Shown here piece by piece: positions 6,550-14,177 of a stretch of DNA of 27,769 nucleotides (within the stretch, counting starts at the first letter, position 1; each line of letters starts with the position of its first letter). A model generated the notes under the pieces. That model was given only the letters and a program-made list of their open reading frames with translations. It was not told the DNA's origin and did no database searches. Source of the stretch: an uncultured Bacteroidales bacterium (lineage in GTDB: Bacteria > Bacteroidota > Bacteroidia > Bacteroidales > F082); the NCBI GenBank assembly GCA_937877465.1, contig CALFIT010000099.1, positions 1 to 27,769 of the forward strand. Reading direction: 5' to 3'. The position numbers were made by a program, and so were the translations under genes.

Positions 6550-7971
6550 ATGTTCACAAAAGACATTTACAGTGGCCGTCGCGCCACGTTGAAAACCAAA
6601 CTCACGAAGGGCATCGCCTTCTTCCCGGCCAACAACGAGGCTCCCTTCAACTACCCTGACAACACCTACATCTACCGTCAGGACAGCAACTTCTCCTACT
6701 TCTTCGGCCTCAACCACCCCGACATGGTCGGCGTCATCGACTTTGAGACGGGCGAGGAAATCCTCTTCGGCGTCGATGTCACCATCGACGACGTAATCTG
6801 GTGCGGCCCCCTGCCCTCGCTGAAGGAACAAGGCGACAGCATCGGCATCACCGACTGCCGCGACTTCAACCGCTTCGGCGACTACCTGCAACAGGCCATC
6901 GCCAAAGGCAGGACAATCCACATCCTGCCCACCTATCGCGGCGACACGCAAATCCAATGCGCCAACTGGCTCGGCTGCAATGTTAATAAGGTGCAGGAAT
7001 ACGTCAGCGTGGAACTCATCAAGGCCGTCATCTCGATGCGCGAAATCAAGAGCGAGCTCGAAATCGCCGAGATGGAACGCGCCGCCAACACCGCCTACTA
7101 CATGCACACCACCGCCATGAAGTTGTGCAAGCCCGGCATGGTCGAGCAGGAGATTGCCGGCGTGGTAGAAGGCCTCTCGCTGTCGGGCGGAGGGCCCGTG
7201 TCGTTCCCCGTCATCCTCAGCGTCGATGGCCAGACCCTGCACAACCACGGCCACCACAACGTGCTGAAGGAAGGCCGCATGATGGTGTGCGACGCCGGTG
7301 CCGAAACGGAGCACTACTACGCCTCCGACTTCACCCGCACCACGCCCGTGGGCGGCAAGTTCAACCAACGCCAGCGCGAAATCTATGAAATCGTGCTGAA
7401 AGCCAACCAGACCGTGGCCGCCAACACGCGCCCCTACATGCCTTACATGGTGATGCACACCTTAGCCTGCCGCACCTTGATTGAAGGCTTGAAAGGCGTC
7501 GGCCTGATGAAAGGCGACACCGAAGAGGCCCTGATGAACGGTGCCCACTGGCTCTTCATGCCTCACGGCCTCGGCCACATGCTCGGCATGGACGTTCACG
7601 ACATGGAAGGCTTAGGCGAGACCTACGTCGGCTACGACGACGTCACGCCGCGCTCCACCAAGATGGGCTTCAGCTGCCTGCGCTGCGGCAAGACGCTGAA
7701 ACCGGGCTTCGTGGTCACCGACGAGCCGGGCATCTACTTCATCCCCACGCTCATCGACATGTGGAAAGCCGAAGGCAAGTTCAAGGACTTCATCAACTAC
7801 GACAAGTTGGAGACCTACAAGGACTTTGGTGGCATCCGCATCGAGGACGACCTGCTCATCACCGCCGACGGCTGCCGCATCCTCGGAAGGCCGATTCCGA
7901 AGACCGTCGTCGAGGTCGAGGACATGTGCGCCCAAGGGCGAGAGTGGATCAAGAAAGAAGGGTTGTATTGA
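6550..7971 (+). CDS. Second Xaa-Pro aminopeptidase (M24B), diverged paralogue
   Basis: 473 residues, same two-domain plan as the preceding PepP: an N-terminal creatinase-like domain (DSNFSYFFGLNHPD) and an M24 catalytic domain. The ligands D248 (VCDAGAE), D260 (ASDFTR), H343 (GLGHMLGMDVHD), E392 (TDEPGIYF) and E432 (IRIEDDLL) are intact. It differs from the first enzyme by a longer segment between H343 and E392 that contains CLRCGK, and another between E392 and E432 (LIDMWKAEGKFKDFINYDKL); such insertions are also seen in eukaryotic-type prolidases. It may prefer different X-Pro substrates. The start at 6550 follows a promoter; the in-frame ATG at 6490 lies upstream of the predicted transcription start and is rejected. 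Confidence 0.9.
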   Translation: MFTKDIYSGRRATLKTKLTKGIAFFPANNEAPFNYPDNTYIYRQDSNFSYFFGLNHPDMVGVIDFETGEEILFGVDVTIDDVIWCGPLPSLKEQGDSIGITDCRDFNRFGDYLQQAIAKGRTIHILPTYRGDTQIQCANWLGCNVNKVQEYVSVELIKAVISMREIKSELEIAEMERAANTAYYMHTTAMKLCKPGMVEQEIAGVVEGLSLSGGGPVSFPVILSVDGQTLHNHGHHNVLKEGRMMVCDAGAETEHYYASDFTRTTPVGGKFNQRQREIYEIVLKANQTVAANTRPYMPYMVMHTLACRTLIEGLKGVGLMKGDTEEALMNGAHWLFMPHGLGHMLGMDVHDMEGLGETYVGYDDVTPRSTKMGFSCLRCGKTLKPGFVVTDEPGIYFIPTLIDMWKAEGKFKDFINYDKLETYKDFGGIRIEDDLLITADGCRILGRPIPKTVVEVEDMCAQGREWIKKEGLY

Positions 7972-7972
7972 C

Positions 7973-8001
7973 AAAAAAGGGAGGCATTGCCTCCCTTTTT
8001 T
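7973..8001. terminator. Bidirectional intrinsic terminator
   Basis: A perfect 13-bp stem (AAAAAAGGGAGGC / GCCTCCCTTTTTT) with an ATT loop, immediately after the stop at 7971 and just before the convergent receptor gene stop at 8003. It is symmetrical and works on both strands. Confidence 0.92.
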
Positions 8002-8002
8002 A

Positions 8003-10522
8003 CTAAAACTCCATCACCATCTTTACATTGACATAGCGTGGCGTCAGGTAGTTCGGTGCGCCATAGTAGAGGTTGTCGATGTATTTCACCCAGTTGTAGG
8101 AAATGATGTTGGGGATGTCCAACAAGTTGAAGACATCGACGCTGACGAACATGTTCCGGATGTAGCGCAGCGGATTGCCTTTGCTGAAACTGCTCGCTTC
8201 GCTGATGAGCTGTTTGCTGAAGCCCATGTCGACACGGCGATAGGGCCGATAGCGTCCCGACGGCTCGTAAAAGTCGGAGTTGTCGCTGTTATAAGGCAGG
8301 CCCGTCCCAAACGTCAAGGTCAGATTGACGCGCCATGTCGGGGCAAAGGGGATGTAGTCTTGGAAGAACAGCGAGAAATTGAGCAGCTGGTTCGACGGAC
8401 GATAATGCCAACCCAAGGCCACCGTGTCGGCCACTTGGTCGTCGGTGTGGTTGTAGAACGCCAAGCGGTTGCCGTCGGCATCCACCAAGTAATAGTCGCC
8501 GCGAATGTCCTCCTTGGTCTGCATGATGGAGAAGCTCGCCCAGCTGTCGATGCCCTTCACGAACTCGCCATTCACCTTGAAATCGAGTCCCGTGGCATAG
8601 GCTCGTGCCGACTGGTCGGCATAATAGCGGATGCGCACATTGTCGACATCGTAGGGGATGACGTGGGTGAAATACTTGAAATAAGCCTCCGAGGTCAGGA
8701 TAAAGGGCCGGTTCCATGCGTGGAACTTGAAGTCGTGGCCCGCCACCACCTGATACGACTGCTGGGCCTTGGCCTCCTTGTAGAGGCTGCCGTCGCGGTT
8801 GCGAATCTCGCGGTAGAACGGCGTTTGGTTGTAGACACCGCCCGACAAGCGATAGACCACATCATGTTTATGATTCTCAGGCTTATAGGCCACGCCCGCC
8901 CTCGGACTGACATACACTTTCTTGTTGTAGCCCCAATAATTGGCACGAAGGCCGCCCGTAATCACGAACTCACCTTTTTCCTGATACGGAATGGTCCACG
9001 AGTTTTGCACATAGCCATCCAAATTATTGATTGACAAAAGATTGTTCGACTTGTGCGCAAAATCCATCTCCACGTCGGGAAGCACGTCGGGATAGCTGCC
9101 GATTACGTCGGGATGATGCGGCAAGGAATAGCCCGCCGAGTCGAACATCTGCCACTCGTCCACCACATCGTCGATGTCCTGATGCTGGAAGCGCAGCCCC
9201 CATTTCAGCAGTTTGTTGTCGTAGGCGTAAAGTCCCTTGTGGTCAAGGTTGTAGACTTGGGCATAGAAGCCGTTTCGGGCATGCTTGATGAGCGTCCCGA
9301 TGTCGTGGTCTTCAATCACCTCGCCAAAATCGTCGGAGCCGAAGGAGGTGTTGCGCACGCCAAAGTGATACTCCTCTTGGATGTCGTAGGTTTCCGTCTC
9401 GTAGGTGGAATAGGCTGAGGCTATCCATTTCAGGTTCAAGTCGTTGTTGGGTTTGTACGACAAGGTGAAGGCCCCCAAGCCCGTGGTGTAGTCGTCCACT
9501 TCCTGACCGTCGAAATAGACGTTGAGTTGCAGCGGCAGATCGATGGTGCCGAAATTGATCTTTGCGTCGCGCGGGACGAGCATATAACGGTTTTGCGAGA
9601 AATAGCCCAAAAACGAAAGATCCCATTTCGCATCGAACTGGTACTTGAGCAAGGCCTGTCCGTCGGCAAATCGGGGCCGATAGTCGCCTTTGGTGTCCAT
9701 CATGCCGAGGGCCAAAGCCGTGTTTTTGTAGCGTGCGCCGATTAGATAGCTGAACTTCTCGTTTTTCGTCGTGCCTTCCACGTGGGCTTCGGCACCCAAG
9801 AGGCTCAAAGTCAGCGAGCCGGCCGTTTCGCGTGGTGTCTTGTAGGTCACGTCGAGCACCGACGACATCTTGTCGCCATACTCAGCCGCGAAGCCGCCTG
9901 CCGAAAACTCGATATTGTTGACCAACTGCGAGTTGACGAAGCTCAATCCCTCCTGCTGCCCCGTCCCGACAAGGAACGGTCGGTAAATCTCAATGCCGTT
10001 GACATAAATCAGGTTCTCGTCGAAATTGCCGCCGCGCACGCGGTATTGCGAGCTGAGTTCGTTGTTCGACACCACGCCCGGCAGGGTCTTGATGAGCGTT
10101 TCGACGCCGCCGCCCATCGTGGGCAGCAAGGTGGCCTGCCTTGCATCGAGGCGCGTCAGGCTGGAGGCGTCAGTGGCACGGTCGCTGATGACGGCATCGG
10201 GCAGCACCGTCGCCGTCGAAGTCAGCACGATGTCCAATTTCTTCTTCTCGCCGTTTCTCAGCCGTACCGAAGCCTGCTTCTGCTCATAGCCGATGTAGGA
10301 GAAATGGATCGTCCACGTCGAGTCCGACAAGAGCGACAGCTCGTAGTAGCCTCGCGCATCCGTCGTTTGCCCCGTCAACAGCTCGGTGACGACCACGTTG
10401 GCCATCTCGATGGGATGGCCTTGCTCGTCGGTCACCTTGCCATACACCCTGCCCGTAGGCAGCTGCTGGGCCATGGCCGAAACCGAGAGGAGCGTCAATA
10501 GTATGAAAAGCCTGACACGCAT
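8003..10522 (-). CDS. TonB-dependent receptor with N-terminal carboxypeptidase-regulatory-like domain
   Basis: 839-residue outer-membrane active transporter. A signal peptide (MRVRLFILLTLLSVSAMA) is followed by a CarboxypepD_reg-like domain (about 24-97: GRVYGKVTDEQGHPIEMANVVV ... GYYELSLLSD ... IHFSYIGYEQ), a plug domain (about 120-230: IKTLPGVVSNNELSSQYRVRGGNFDENLIYVNGIEIYRP) and a 22-strand barrel ending in VKMVMEF with a terminal Phe. There is no SusD-like lipoprotein beside it and the SusC signature is not evident, so it is more like a metal, cofactor or peptide receptor than a glycan SusC; the substrate is unknown. The ExbB/ExbD operon at 19321-21654 would supply energy, with a TonB encoded elsewhere. 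I see no convincing TAnnTTTG box in the 121 bases upstream. Confidence 0.92.
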   Translation of the reverse strand: MRVRLFILLTLLSVSAMAQQLPTGRVYGKVTDEQGHPIEMANVVVTELLTGQTTDARGYYELSLLSDSTWTIHFSYIGYEQKQASVRLRNGEKKKLDIVLTSTATVLPDAVISDRATDASSLTRLDARQATLLPTMGGGVETLIKTLPGVVSNNELSSQYRVRGGNFDENLIYVNGIEIYRPFLVGTGQQEGLSFVNSQLVNNIEFSAGGFAAEYGDKMSSVLDVTYKTPRETAGSLTLSLLGAEAHVEGTTKNEKFSYLIGARYKNTALALGMMDTKGDYRPRFADGQALLKYQFDAKWDLSFLGYFSQNRYMLVPRDAKINFGTIDLPLQLNVYFDGQEVDDYTTGLGAFTLSYKPNNDLNLKWIASAYSTYETETYDIQEEYHFGVRNTSFGSDDFGEVIEDHDIGTLIKHARNGFYAQVYNLDHKGLYAYDNKLLKWGLRFQHQDIDDVVDEWQMFDSAGYSLPHHPDVIGSYPDVLPDVEMDFAHKSNNLLSINNLDGYVQNSWTIPYQEKGEFVITGGLRANYWGYNKKVYVSPRAGVAYKPENHKHDVVYRLSGGVYNQTPFYREIRNRDGSLYKEAKAQQSYQVVAGHDFKFHAWNRPFILTSEAYFKYFTHVIPYDVDNVRIRYYADQSARAYATGLDFKVNGEFVKGIDSWASFSIMQTKEDIRGDYYLVDADGNRLAFYNHTDDQVADTVALGWHYRPSNQLLNFSLFFQDYIPFAPTWRVNLTLTFGTGLPYNSDNSDFYEPSGRYRPYRRVDMGFSKQLISEASSFSKGNPLRYIRNMFVSVDVFNLLDIPNIISYNWVKYIDNLYYGAPNYLTPRYVNVKMVMEF

Positions 10523-10587
10523 GAAGTGATAACTGAATTTGGCCGGAAATATTATCCTGTGGCTTCAAAATAGGGAGAGCCGCAAAC

Positions 10588-10620
10588 GAAAAAAGCCGCC
10601 GCACGCAAGGCACAGCAGCT
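10588..10620 (-). terminator. Intrinsic terminator of rpmB
   Basis: On the minus strand an 11-bp stem (AGCTGCTGTGC / GTGCGGCGGCT, four wobble pairs, loop CTTGC) is followed by a run of T. It lies 24 bases after the rpmB stop. Confidence 0.75.
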
Positions 10621-10643
10621 CCGATATCGTTTCCACATTGGGA

Positions 10644-10886
10644 TTACCAACGCTCAAGGTTACCCTTTTCGGCCGATTCCATGATGGCGGCATAGACGCC
10701 CTTCTTGTCGATGGTGCGCAACCCGGCAGCCGAAACTTTCAGCACAACCCATTCGTCCCATTCCGGAACATAGAACTTCTTGATTTTCAGATTCGGTTCA
10801 AACGTTCTCTTCGTCTTCTTGTTGGAGTGAGAAACGTTGTTGCCGTGCATGACCTTTTTTCCTGTAATTTGACAAACTTTTGACAT
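10644..10886 (-). CDS. rpmB: 50S ribosomal protein L28
   Basis: 80-residue ribosomal protein bL28. The N-terminus [29 protein letters not shown] is unmistakable for the family, as is [16 protein letters not shown] near the C-terminus. Length is normal (E. coli 78). In many Bacteroidales rpmB is followed by rpmG (L33), a short DUF4295 gene and ftsY; here the gene ends in its own terminator and is followed by a TonB-dependent receptor, so the usual cluster is broken. A good promoter lies upstream (10934-10962). Confidence 0.97.
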   Translation of the reverse strand: MSKVCQITGKKVMHGNNVSHSNKKTKRTFEPNLKIKKFYVPEWDEWVVLKVSAAGLRTIDKKGVYAAIMESAEKGNLERW

Positions 10887-10933
10887 GACTCTTTATCCTT
10901 TTATATTATACTTGTCTTTTTTCTAACGGACTG

Positions 10934-10962
10934 CAAAAGTACACAAAATTTCGTTTCGTCAA
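10934..10962 (-). promoter_or_regulatory. Promoter of rpmB
   Basis: On the minus strand TTG (10962-10960), 18-base spacer, TACTTTTG (10941-10934), leaving a leader of about 45 bases before the ATG at 10886. Confidence 0.7.
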
Positions 10963-11012
10963 CCATTTCCGCGAAAATTGTGTCAAAAAAATTCGGAAAT
11001 GCCTTATTTTCC

Positions 11013-11020
11013 TATCTTTG
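11013..11020 (+). promoter_or_regulatory. -7 box of the SlyD-like gene
   Basis: TATCTTTG, 26 bases before the ATG at 11047. Divergent from the rpmB promoter, about 70 bases apart. Confidence 0.65.
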
Positions 11021-11046
11021 CAAGCCCAAACAAACCCCTTAGAACC

Positions 11047-11439
11047 ATGAAAATCGAGGATTTAAAGGTCGCAAAACTGATTTATACCATCCAATCCGAC
11101 GGTCCCAACGGTCCGGTTTTGGAGCAAGCCACACCAGAGAAGCCCCGCGTGATGATGTTTGGCGTGGGCCGCATCATGAAGAGCTTCTCCGACGCGCTCC
11201 GCGACTTGGAGGCTGGCGACTCGTTTGTGTTCACCATTCCGCCAGAGGAGGCTTTCGGCTTGCCGAGTGAGGCCAACCGGCATCCTTTGGCTGGGCACAG
11301 CCTTTTTGTGAGGGGCGAAGTCGTGGAGGTGCGCGACCCTACCATCGAGGAGATGGACGCCGAGGTGGAATGGCGCCGTGCCAACGGTCTGCATTTCCAT
11401 CACGACCATGAGCATGGGCACGGGCATCATCACCATTAA
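11047..11439 (+). CDS. SlyD-like FKBP-type peptidyl-prolyl isomerase lacking the insert-in-flap domain
   Basis: 130 residues. The N-terminal half aligns with the SlyD FKBP fold (VAKLIYTIQSDGPNGPVLEQATPEKP, then GRIMKSFSDALRDLEAGDSF matching SlyD GSLISGLETALEGHEVGDKF, then IPPEEAFG matching GANDAYG). Normal SlyD proteins then carry a ~50-residue insert-in-flap chaperone domain. Here the sequence goes almost directly to RHPLAGHSLFVRGEVVEVRDPTIEEMDAE, the counterpart of SlyD NHMLAGQNLKFNVEVVAIREATEEELA. A metal-binding-type His-rich tail (HFHHDHEHGHGHHHH) is retained. Catalysis may be weak, since positions of the active-site loop are changed (GL to SF). Start chosen at the ATG after the promoter. 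The stop overlaps the convergent mscS stop by four bases. Confidence 0.8.
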   Translation: MKIEDLKVAKLIYTIQSDGPNGPVLEQATPEKPRVMMFGVGRIMKSFSDALRDLEAGDSFVFTIPPEEAFGLPSEANRHPLAGHSLFVRGEVVEVRDPTIEEMDAEVEWRRANGLHFHHDHEHGHGHHHH

Positions 11440-12347
11440 TTCTTCATGTGCACATCCACTTGCGGGAATGGGATGTTGAGACCTTCTTGGGCGAAAGCCT
11501 TGTAGACCTTCTCGTTCATGCTGAAAAACACCGGCCAGTAGTCGGCCAACTTGACCCACACGCGGACGGTGAGGTCGACCGAGCTATTGTTGAGCTTGCC
11601 CAATTCGACGAAAGGTTCGGGGCTTTGCAAGATGCGCTGGTCGGCGTCGCAAAGGCCGCGCAAGACGGCCTTGGCCTTGTCGTAGTCGTCGCCGTAGGCG
11701 ATGGAGAACACCCAGTCGACACGGCGCGTCTCCTGCTTCGAGAAGTTGGTCATCACGCCCGTGGCCAAGATGCCGTTGGGCAGAATGACCTCCTTGTTGT
11801 CGAGCGTCAGCAGGTGCGTGTTGAAGATCTGGATCTCCTTGACCACGCCTTCCATGCCCTGGGCCACAATGTAGTCGCCCACCTTGAAAGGCCTGAACAG
11901 GACGATGAGCACGCCGCCCGCGAAATTCTGCAAGGTGCCGCCCAACGACATGCCCACAGCCAATCCCGCCGAGGCCAACAACGCCACCAACGACGACGTG
12001 TTGATGCCCAAGATGCCCACGATGGCGATGATCAGGATGAAATAGAGCACCACCGAAACCAAGTTGGACACAAAACCGTGAAACGTGGCGTCGCCATGAC
12101 GGCTCATCAGCCCGTTGGCCATCCATTTCTTGACCAACTTGATGACCCAGCGTCCCAAGAGGAACACGATGATGGCCGCCACAATCTTGAGTCCCAAGGG
12201 GATAAGATAGGTATGGACCAATTCGGGCAACCATTCGCTGACGGGCGTGGTCGTCAGCCTTTCGATGCCTTGGTTCATTTTGCTGAGAGCCGTTGTGTCT
12301 TGTATGGCGTGGCTCACCCCGCCCACGATGCTGTCGTTTTCCATCAT
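11436..12347 (-). CDS. mscS: Mechanosensitive ion channel of the MscS family
   Basis: 303 residues, close to the 286 of E. coli MscS. Three membrane segments are visible (about 47-70, 92-113, 118-151). The third is the Gly/Ala/Ser-rich pore helix SLVALLASAGLAVGMSLGGTLQNFAGGVLIV, followed by the conserved FRPFKVGDYI. The cytoplasmic beta domain contains GVVKEIQIFNTHLLTLDNKEVILPNG and FSKQETRRVDWVFSIAYGDD, then the alpha/beta C-terminal domain. It opens under membrane tension to release solutes during hypo-osmotic shock. Two adjacent ATG codons (12347, 12344) are equally possible starts. A TACCTTTG box lies at 12368-12375. Confidence 0.95.
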   Translation of the reverse strand: MMENDSIVGGVSHAIQDTTALSKMNQGIERLTTTPVSEWLPELVHTYLIPLGLKIVAAIIVFLLGRWVIKLVKKWMANGLMSRHGDATFHGFVSNLVSVVLYFILIIAIVGILGINTSSLVALLASAGLAVGMSLGGTLQNFAGGVLIVLFRPFKVGDYIVAQGMEGVVKEIQIFNTHLLTLDNKEVILPNGILATGVMTNFSKQETRRVDWVFSIAYGDDYDKAKAVLRGLCDADQRILQSPEPFVELGKLNNSSVDLTVRVWVKLADYWPVFFSMNEKVYKAFAQEGLNIPFPQVDVHMKN

Positions 12348-12367
12348 TTTCGATTTTTTTTGGGTTG

Positions 12368-12375
12368 CAAAGGTA
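12368..12375 (-). promoter_or_regulatory. -7 box of mscS
   Basis: TACCTTTG on the minus strand, 20 bases before the ATG at 12347. Confidence 0.6.
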
Positions 12376-12394
12376 AGGATATTTCGATTATTCT

Positions 12395-12402
12395 TATTTT
12401 AG
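12395..12402 (+). promoter_or_regulatory. Probable -7 box of the exosortase-ROK pair
   Basis: TATTTTAG differs from TAnnTTTG at one position. It lies 16 bases before the ATG at 12419, giving a very short leader. No clear -33 element is seen. Confidence 0.4.
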
Positions 12403-12418
12403 CAGCCAAATTCTTTTT

Positions 12419-13042
12419 ATGGACATCTCGAAAGCCAAGGCATATTGCGCAGACCCCAAGAACCGAAGCGTTGTCGACGTAGGGCTGTTTATCGTGCTGA
12501 TCATCAGCTTCCACTTCCTCTATTTGGGTTGGCAGGCGTTGGGCTATTGGCCATTGGGAAAACAGGTCTACCGGCTGATGGTTTGGTCGGTCGACATGGT
12601 CTACAGCCAATCCTGTTGGGTGCTCGACCGCGTTTTGCGCATCGACATCACCACCCTTGGCAGCCAACGGCTCATCGCGGCCATCGACAAGGCCGGCGGC
12701 TGGGCTCGCGTCATCATCGCGCCCGAATGCGCCAGCCTGAAGCAATGGATGCACTGGCTCTTCCTCATGCTCCTCTTCCCCGGCCCGTGGAAACACAAGC
12801 TGTGGTACATCCCCGCCGGCTTGGTCGTCATCGAGTGGACCAACGTGGTGCGCATCTGCGGCATCCTCATCATGCAAATCCTTTGGCCCGACATCCACAT
12901 CCACCTCTTCGGCGGCGACATCAACACCTTCCACCTTGCCCACGACTACATCTTCAAGCTCTTCTTCTACTTGGTCATCTTCCTCATGTGGATGCTTTGG
13001 GAGGAGAAGTTCCATAACAAGCCAACAAAGACAAAATCATAA
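12419..13042 (+). CDS. Exosortase/archaeosortase-family integral membrane protein
   Basis: 207 residues with several hydrophobic segments (about 21-42, 110-122, 128-154, 176-194). The exosortase catalytic pattern can be read: Cys104 in a PECASLKQW context, Arg145 in NVVRICGIL, and a His (172 or 175) in FHLAHDYIFKLFFYLVIF at the start of the last membrane helix. This Cys-Arg-His order with this spacing is the family hallmark (transpeptidase-like sorting of proteins with a PEP-CTERM-type C-terminus). It is short, like the XrtF-type enzymes of Bacteroidota. No protein in this window ends in a recognisable sorting signal. It is separated by four bases from the ROK gene and likely co-transcribed with it. 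Family assignment is from motif reading only. Confidence 0.72.
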   Translation: MDISKAKAYCADPKNRSVVDVGLFIVLIISFHFLYLGWQALGYWPLGKQVYRLMVWSVDMVYSQSCWVLDRVLRIDITTLGSQRLIAAIDKAGGWARVIIAPECASLKQWMHWLFLMLLFPGPWKHKLWYIPAGLVVIEWTNVVRICGILIMQILWPDIHIHLFGGDINTFHLAHDYIFKLFFYLVIFLMWMLWEEKFHNKPTKTKS

Positions 13043-13046
13043 CATC

Positions 13047-14144
13047 ATGAACAACCAACCTGTCATCTTCATCCTCGACGCGGGCGGCACGGGCTTCAAG
13101 TTCTCGGCCGTGCAAGACTCGCGCGAAATCATCGAACCCTTCACCATCCCTTCGGCTGCGCCCACGCTCGAAGAGGTGTTGAAGAAAATCATCACGGGCT
13201 TCCACGAATGCGAGACGCGCTGTGGCGCCAAAGGTGCCGCCATCAGCTTCTGCTTCCCCGGCCCCGCCGACTATCCCAACGGCATCATCGGCGACTTGGA
13301 GAACCTGCCTTCGTTCAAGGGCGGCGTCCCGCTGAAGGCCATGCTCGAAAACGAGTTCCAGATTCCCGTCTACATCAACAACGACGGCGACCTGTTTGCT
13401 TACGGCGAGGCCCTAAGCGGCCTGCTGCCCGAGGTGAACAACCTGCTGGAGCAGCAACGCAACCCGAAACGCTACAAGAACCTGTTGGGCGTTACGCTCG
13501 GCACCGGTTTCGGCGGCGGCATAGTTATTAATAAGGTGTTGCTCAACGGCGACAACTCGGCCGGCGGCGAGATCAACCGTCACCGCAACCCGGTCTACCA
13601 CGGCACCAGCGCCGAAGACAGCATCAGCATCCGCGCCGTGCGCCGCGTGTATGGCCGCGAGGCAGGCATCGCCTTCGACGACACGCCGCACCCCTACGAC
13701 ATCTACAAGATCGCCATGGGACAGCTACCCGGCGACAAGGAAGCCGCCCTGAAATCGTGGGACGAGTTGGCCACCGCCTTGGCCGACGTCTTGGCCAACG
13801 CCATCTCGCTCATCGACGGCATCATCGTCATCGGCGGCGGACTGTCGGGCGCCTGGCCCGTCTTCATGCCCACCCTCATCAGGAAGATGAACGAGCCTTT
13901 CACCAGCCTCAACGGGCAGTCGCTGAGCCGCATGGAGACCGTGGCTTACAACCTGATGGACCCGCAAGACATGATCCGCTTCACGGAAAAGCAGGGCAAG
14001 ATGGTCAAGGTTCCCTTCAGCGACCAGATGGCCTGGTACGACCCGACGAAGCGTGTCGGCGTGGGCATCACCAAACTCGGCACCACTTCGGCGGTGGCCA
14101 TCGGCGCCTATGCATACGCTATGGAACAGCTAAAAAAGATATAA
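13047..14144 (+). CDS. ROK-family protein (sugar-kinase-like) without the zinc motif
   Basis: 365 residues. The N-terminal phosphate-1 loop of the actin-like ATPase fold (ILDAGGTGFKFSAV), an INNDGDLFAYGEA segment carrying the likely catalytic Asp, and the phosphate-2/adenosine regions (GVTLGTGFGGGIVI, IDGIIVIGGGLSG) identify the ROK/glucokinase family. The usual ROK zinc finger (CxCGxxGCxE) is absent: after AGGEI the chain reads NRHRNPVYHGTSAEDSIS with no cysteine. No DNA-binding domain is present, so it would be a kinase rather than a NagC/XylR-type repressor. A ~40-residue stretch (YNLMDPQDMIRFTEKQGKMVKVPFSDQ) before the C-terminus looks additional. It follows the exosortase gene with a 4-base gap. 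Substrate is unknown. Confidence 0.82.
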   Translation: MNNQPVIFILDAGGTGFKFSAVQDSREIIEPFTIPSAAPTLEEVLKKIITGFHECETRCGAKGAAISFCFPGPADYPNGIIGDLENLPSFKGGVPLKAMLENEFQIPVYINNDGDLFAYGEALSGLLPEVNNLLEQQRNPKRYKNLLGVTLGTGFGGGIVINKVLLNGDNSAGGEINRHRNPVYHGTSAEDSISIRAVRRVYGREAGIAFDDTPHPYDIYKIAMGQLPGDKEAALKSWDELATALADVLANAISLIDGIIVIGGGLSGAWPVFMPTLIRKMNEPFTSLNGQSLSRMETVAYNLMDPQDMIRFTEKQGKMVKVPFSDQMAWYDPTKRVGVGITKLGTTSAVAIGAYAYAMEQLKKI

Positions 14145-14150
14145 TTTAAT

Positions 14151-14177
14151 AAGTTGATTATAAACAAATTATAACTT
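14151..14177. repeat. AT-rich imperfect inverted repeat
   Basis: AAGTT-GA-TTATAA, loop ACAAA, then TTATAACTT. The GA is a bulge. It sits just after the ROK stop and directly before the larger palindromic element; it could be a weak terminator or part of a regulatory region. Confidence 0.4.

Noticed and set aside
7826..9034. 402-codon open frame on the plus strand across the aminopeptidase end and the receptor gene
   Set aside because: It spans a strong terminator and is antisense to a TonB-dependent receptor with complete plug and barrel motifs; its composition is that of a shadow frame.
8003..10522. TonB-dependent receptor considered as a SusC of a polysaccharide utilisation locus
   Set aside because: No SusD-like lipoprotein, glycoside hydrolase or sensor is adjacent, and the neighbours are an aminopeptidase and rpmB.
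11448..12482. 344-codon plus-strand frame opposite mscS
   Set aside because: Shadow frame; the minus-strand protein has the complete MscS pore helix and beta domain.
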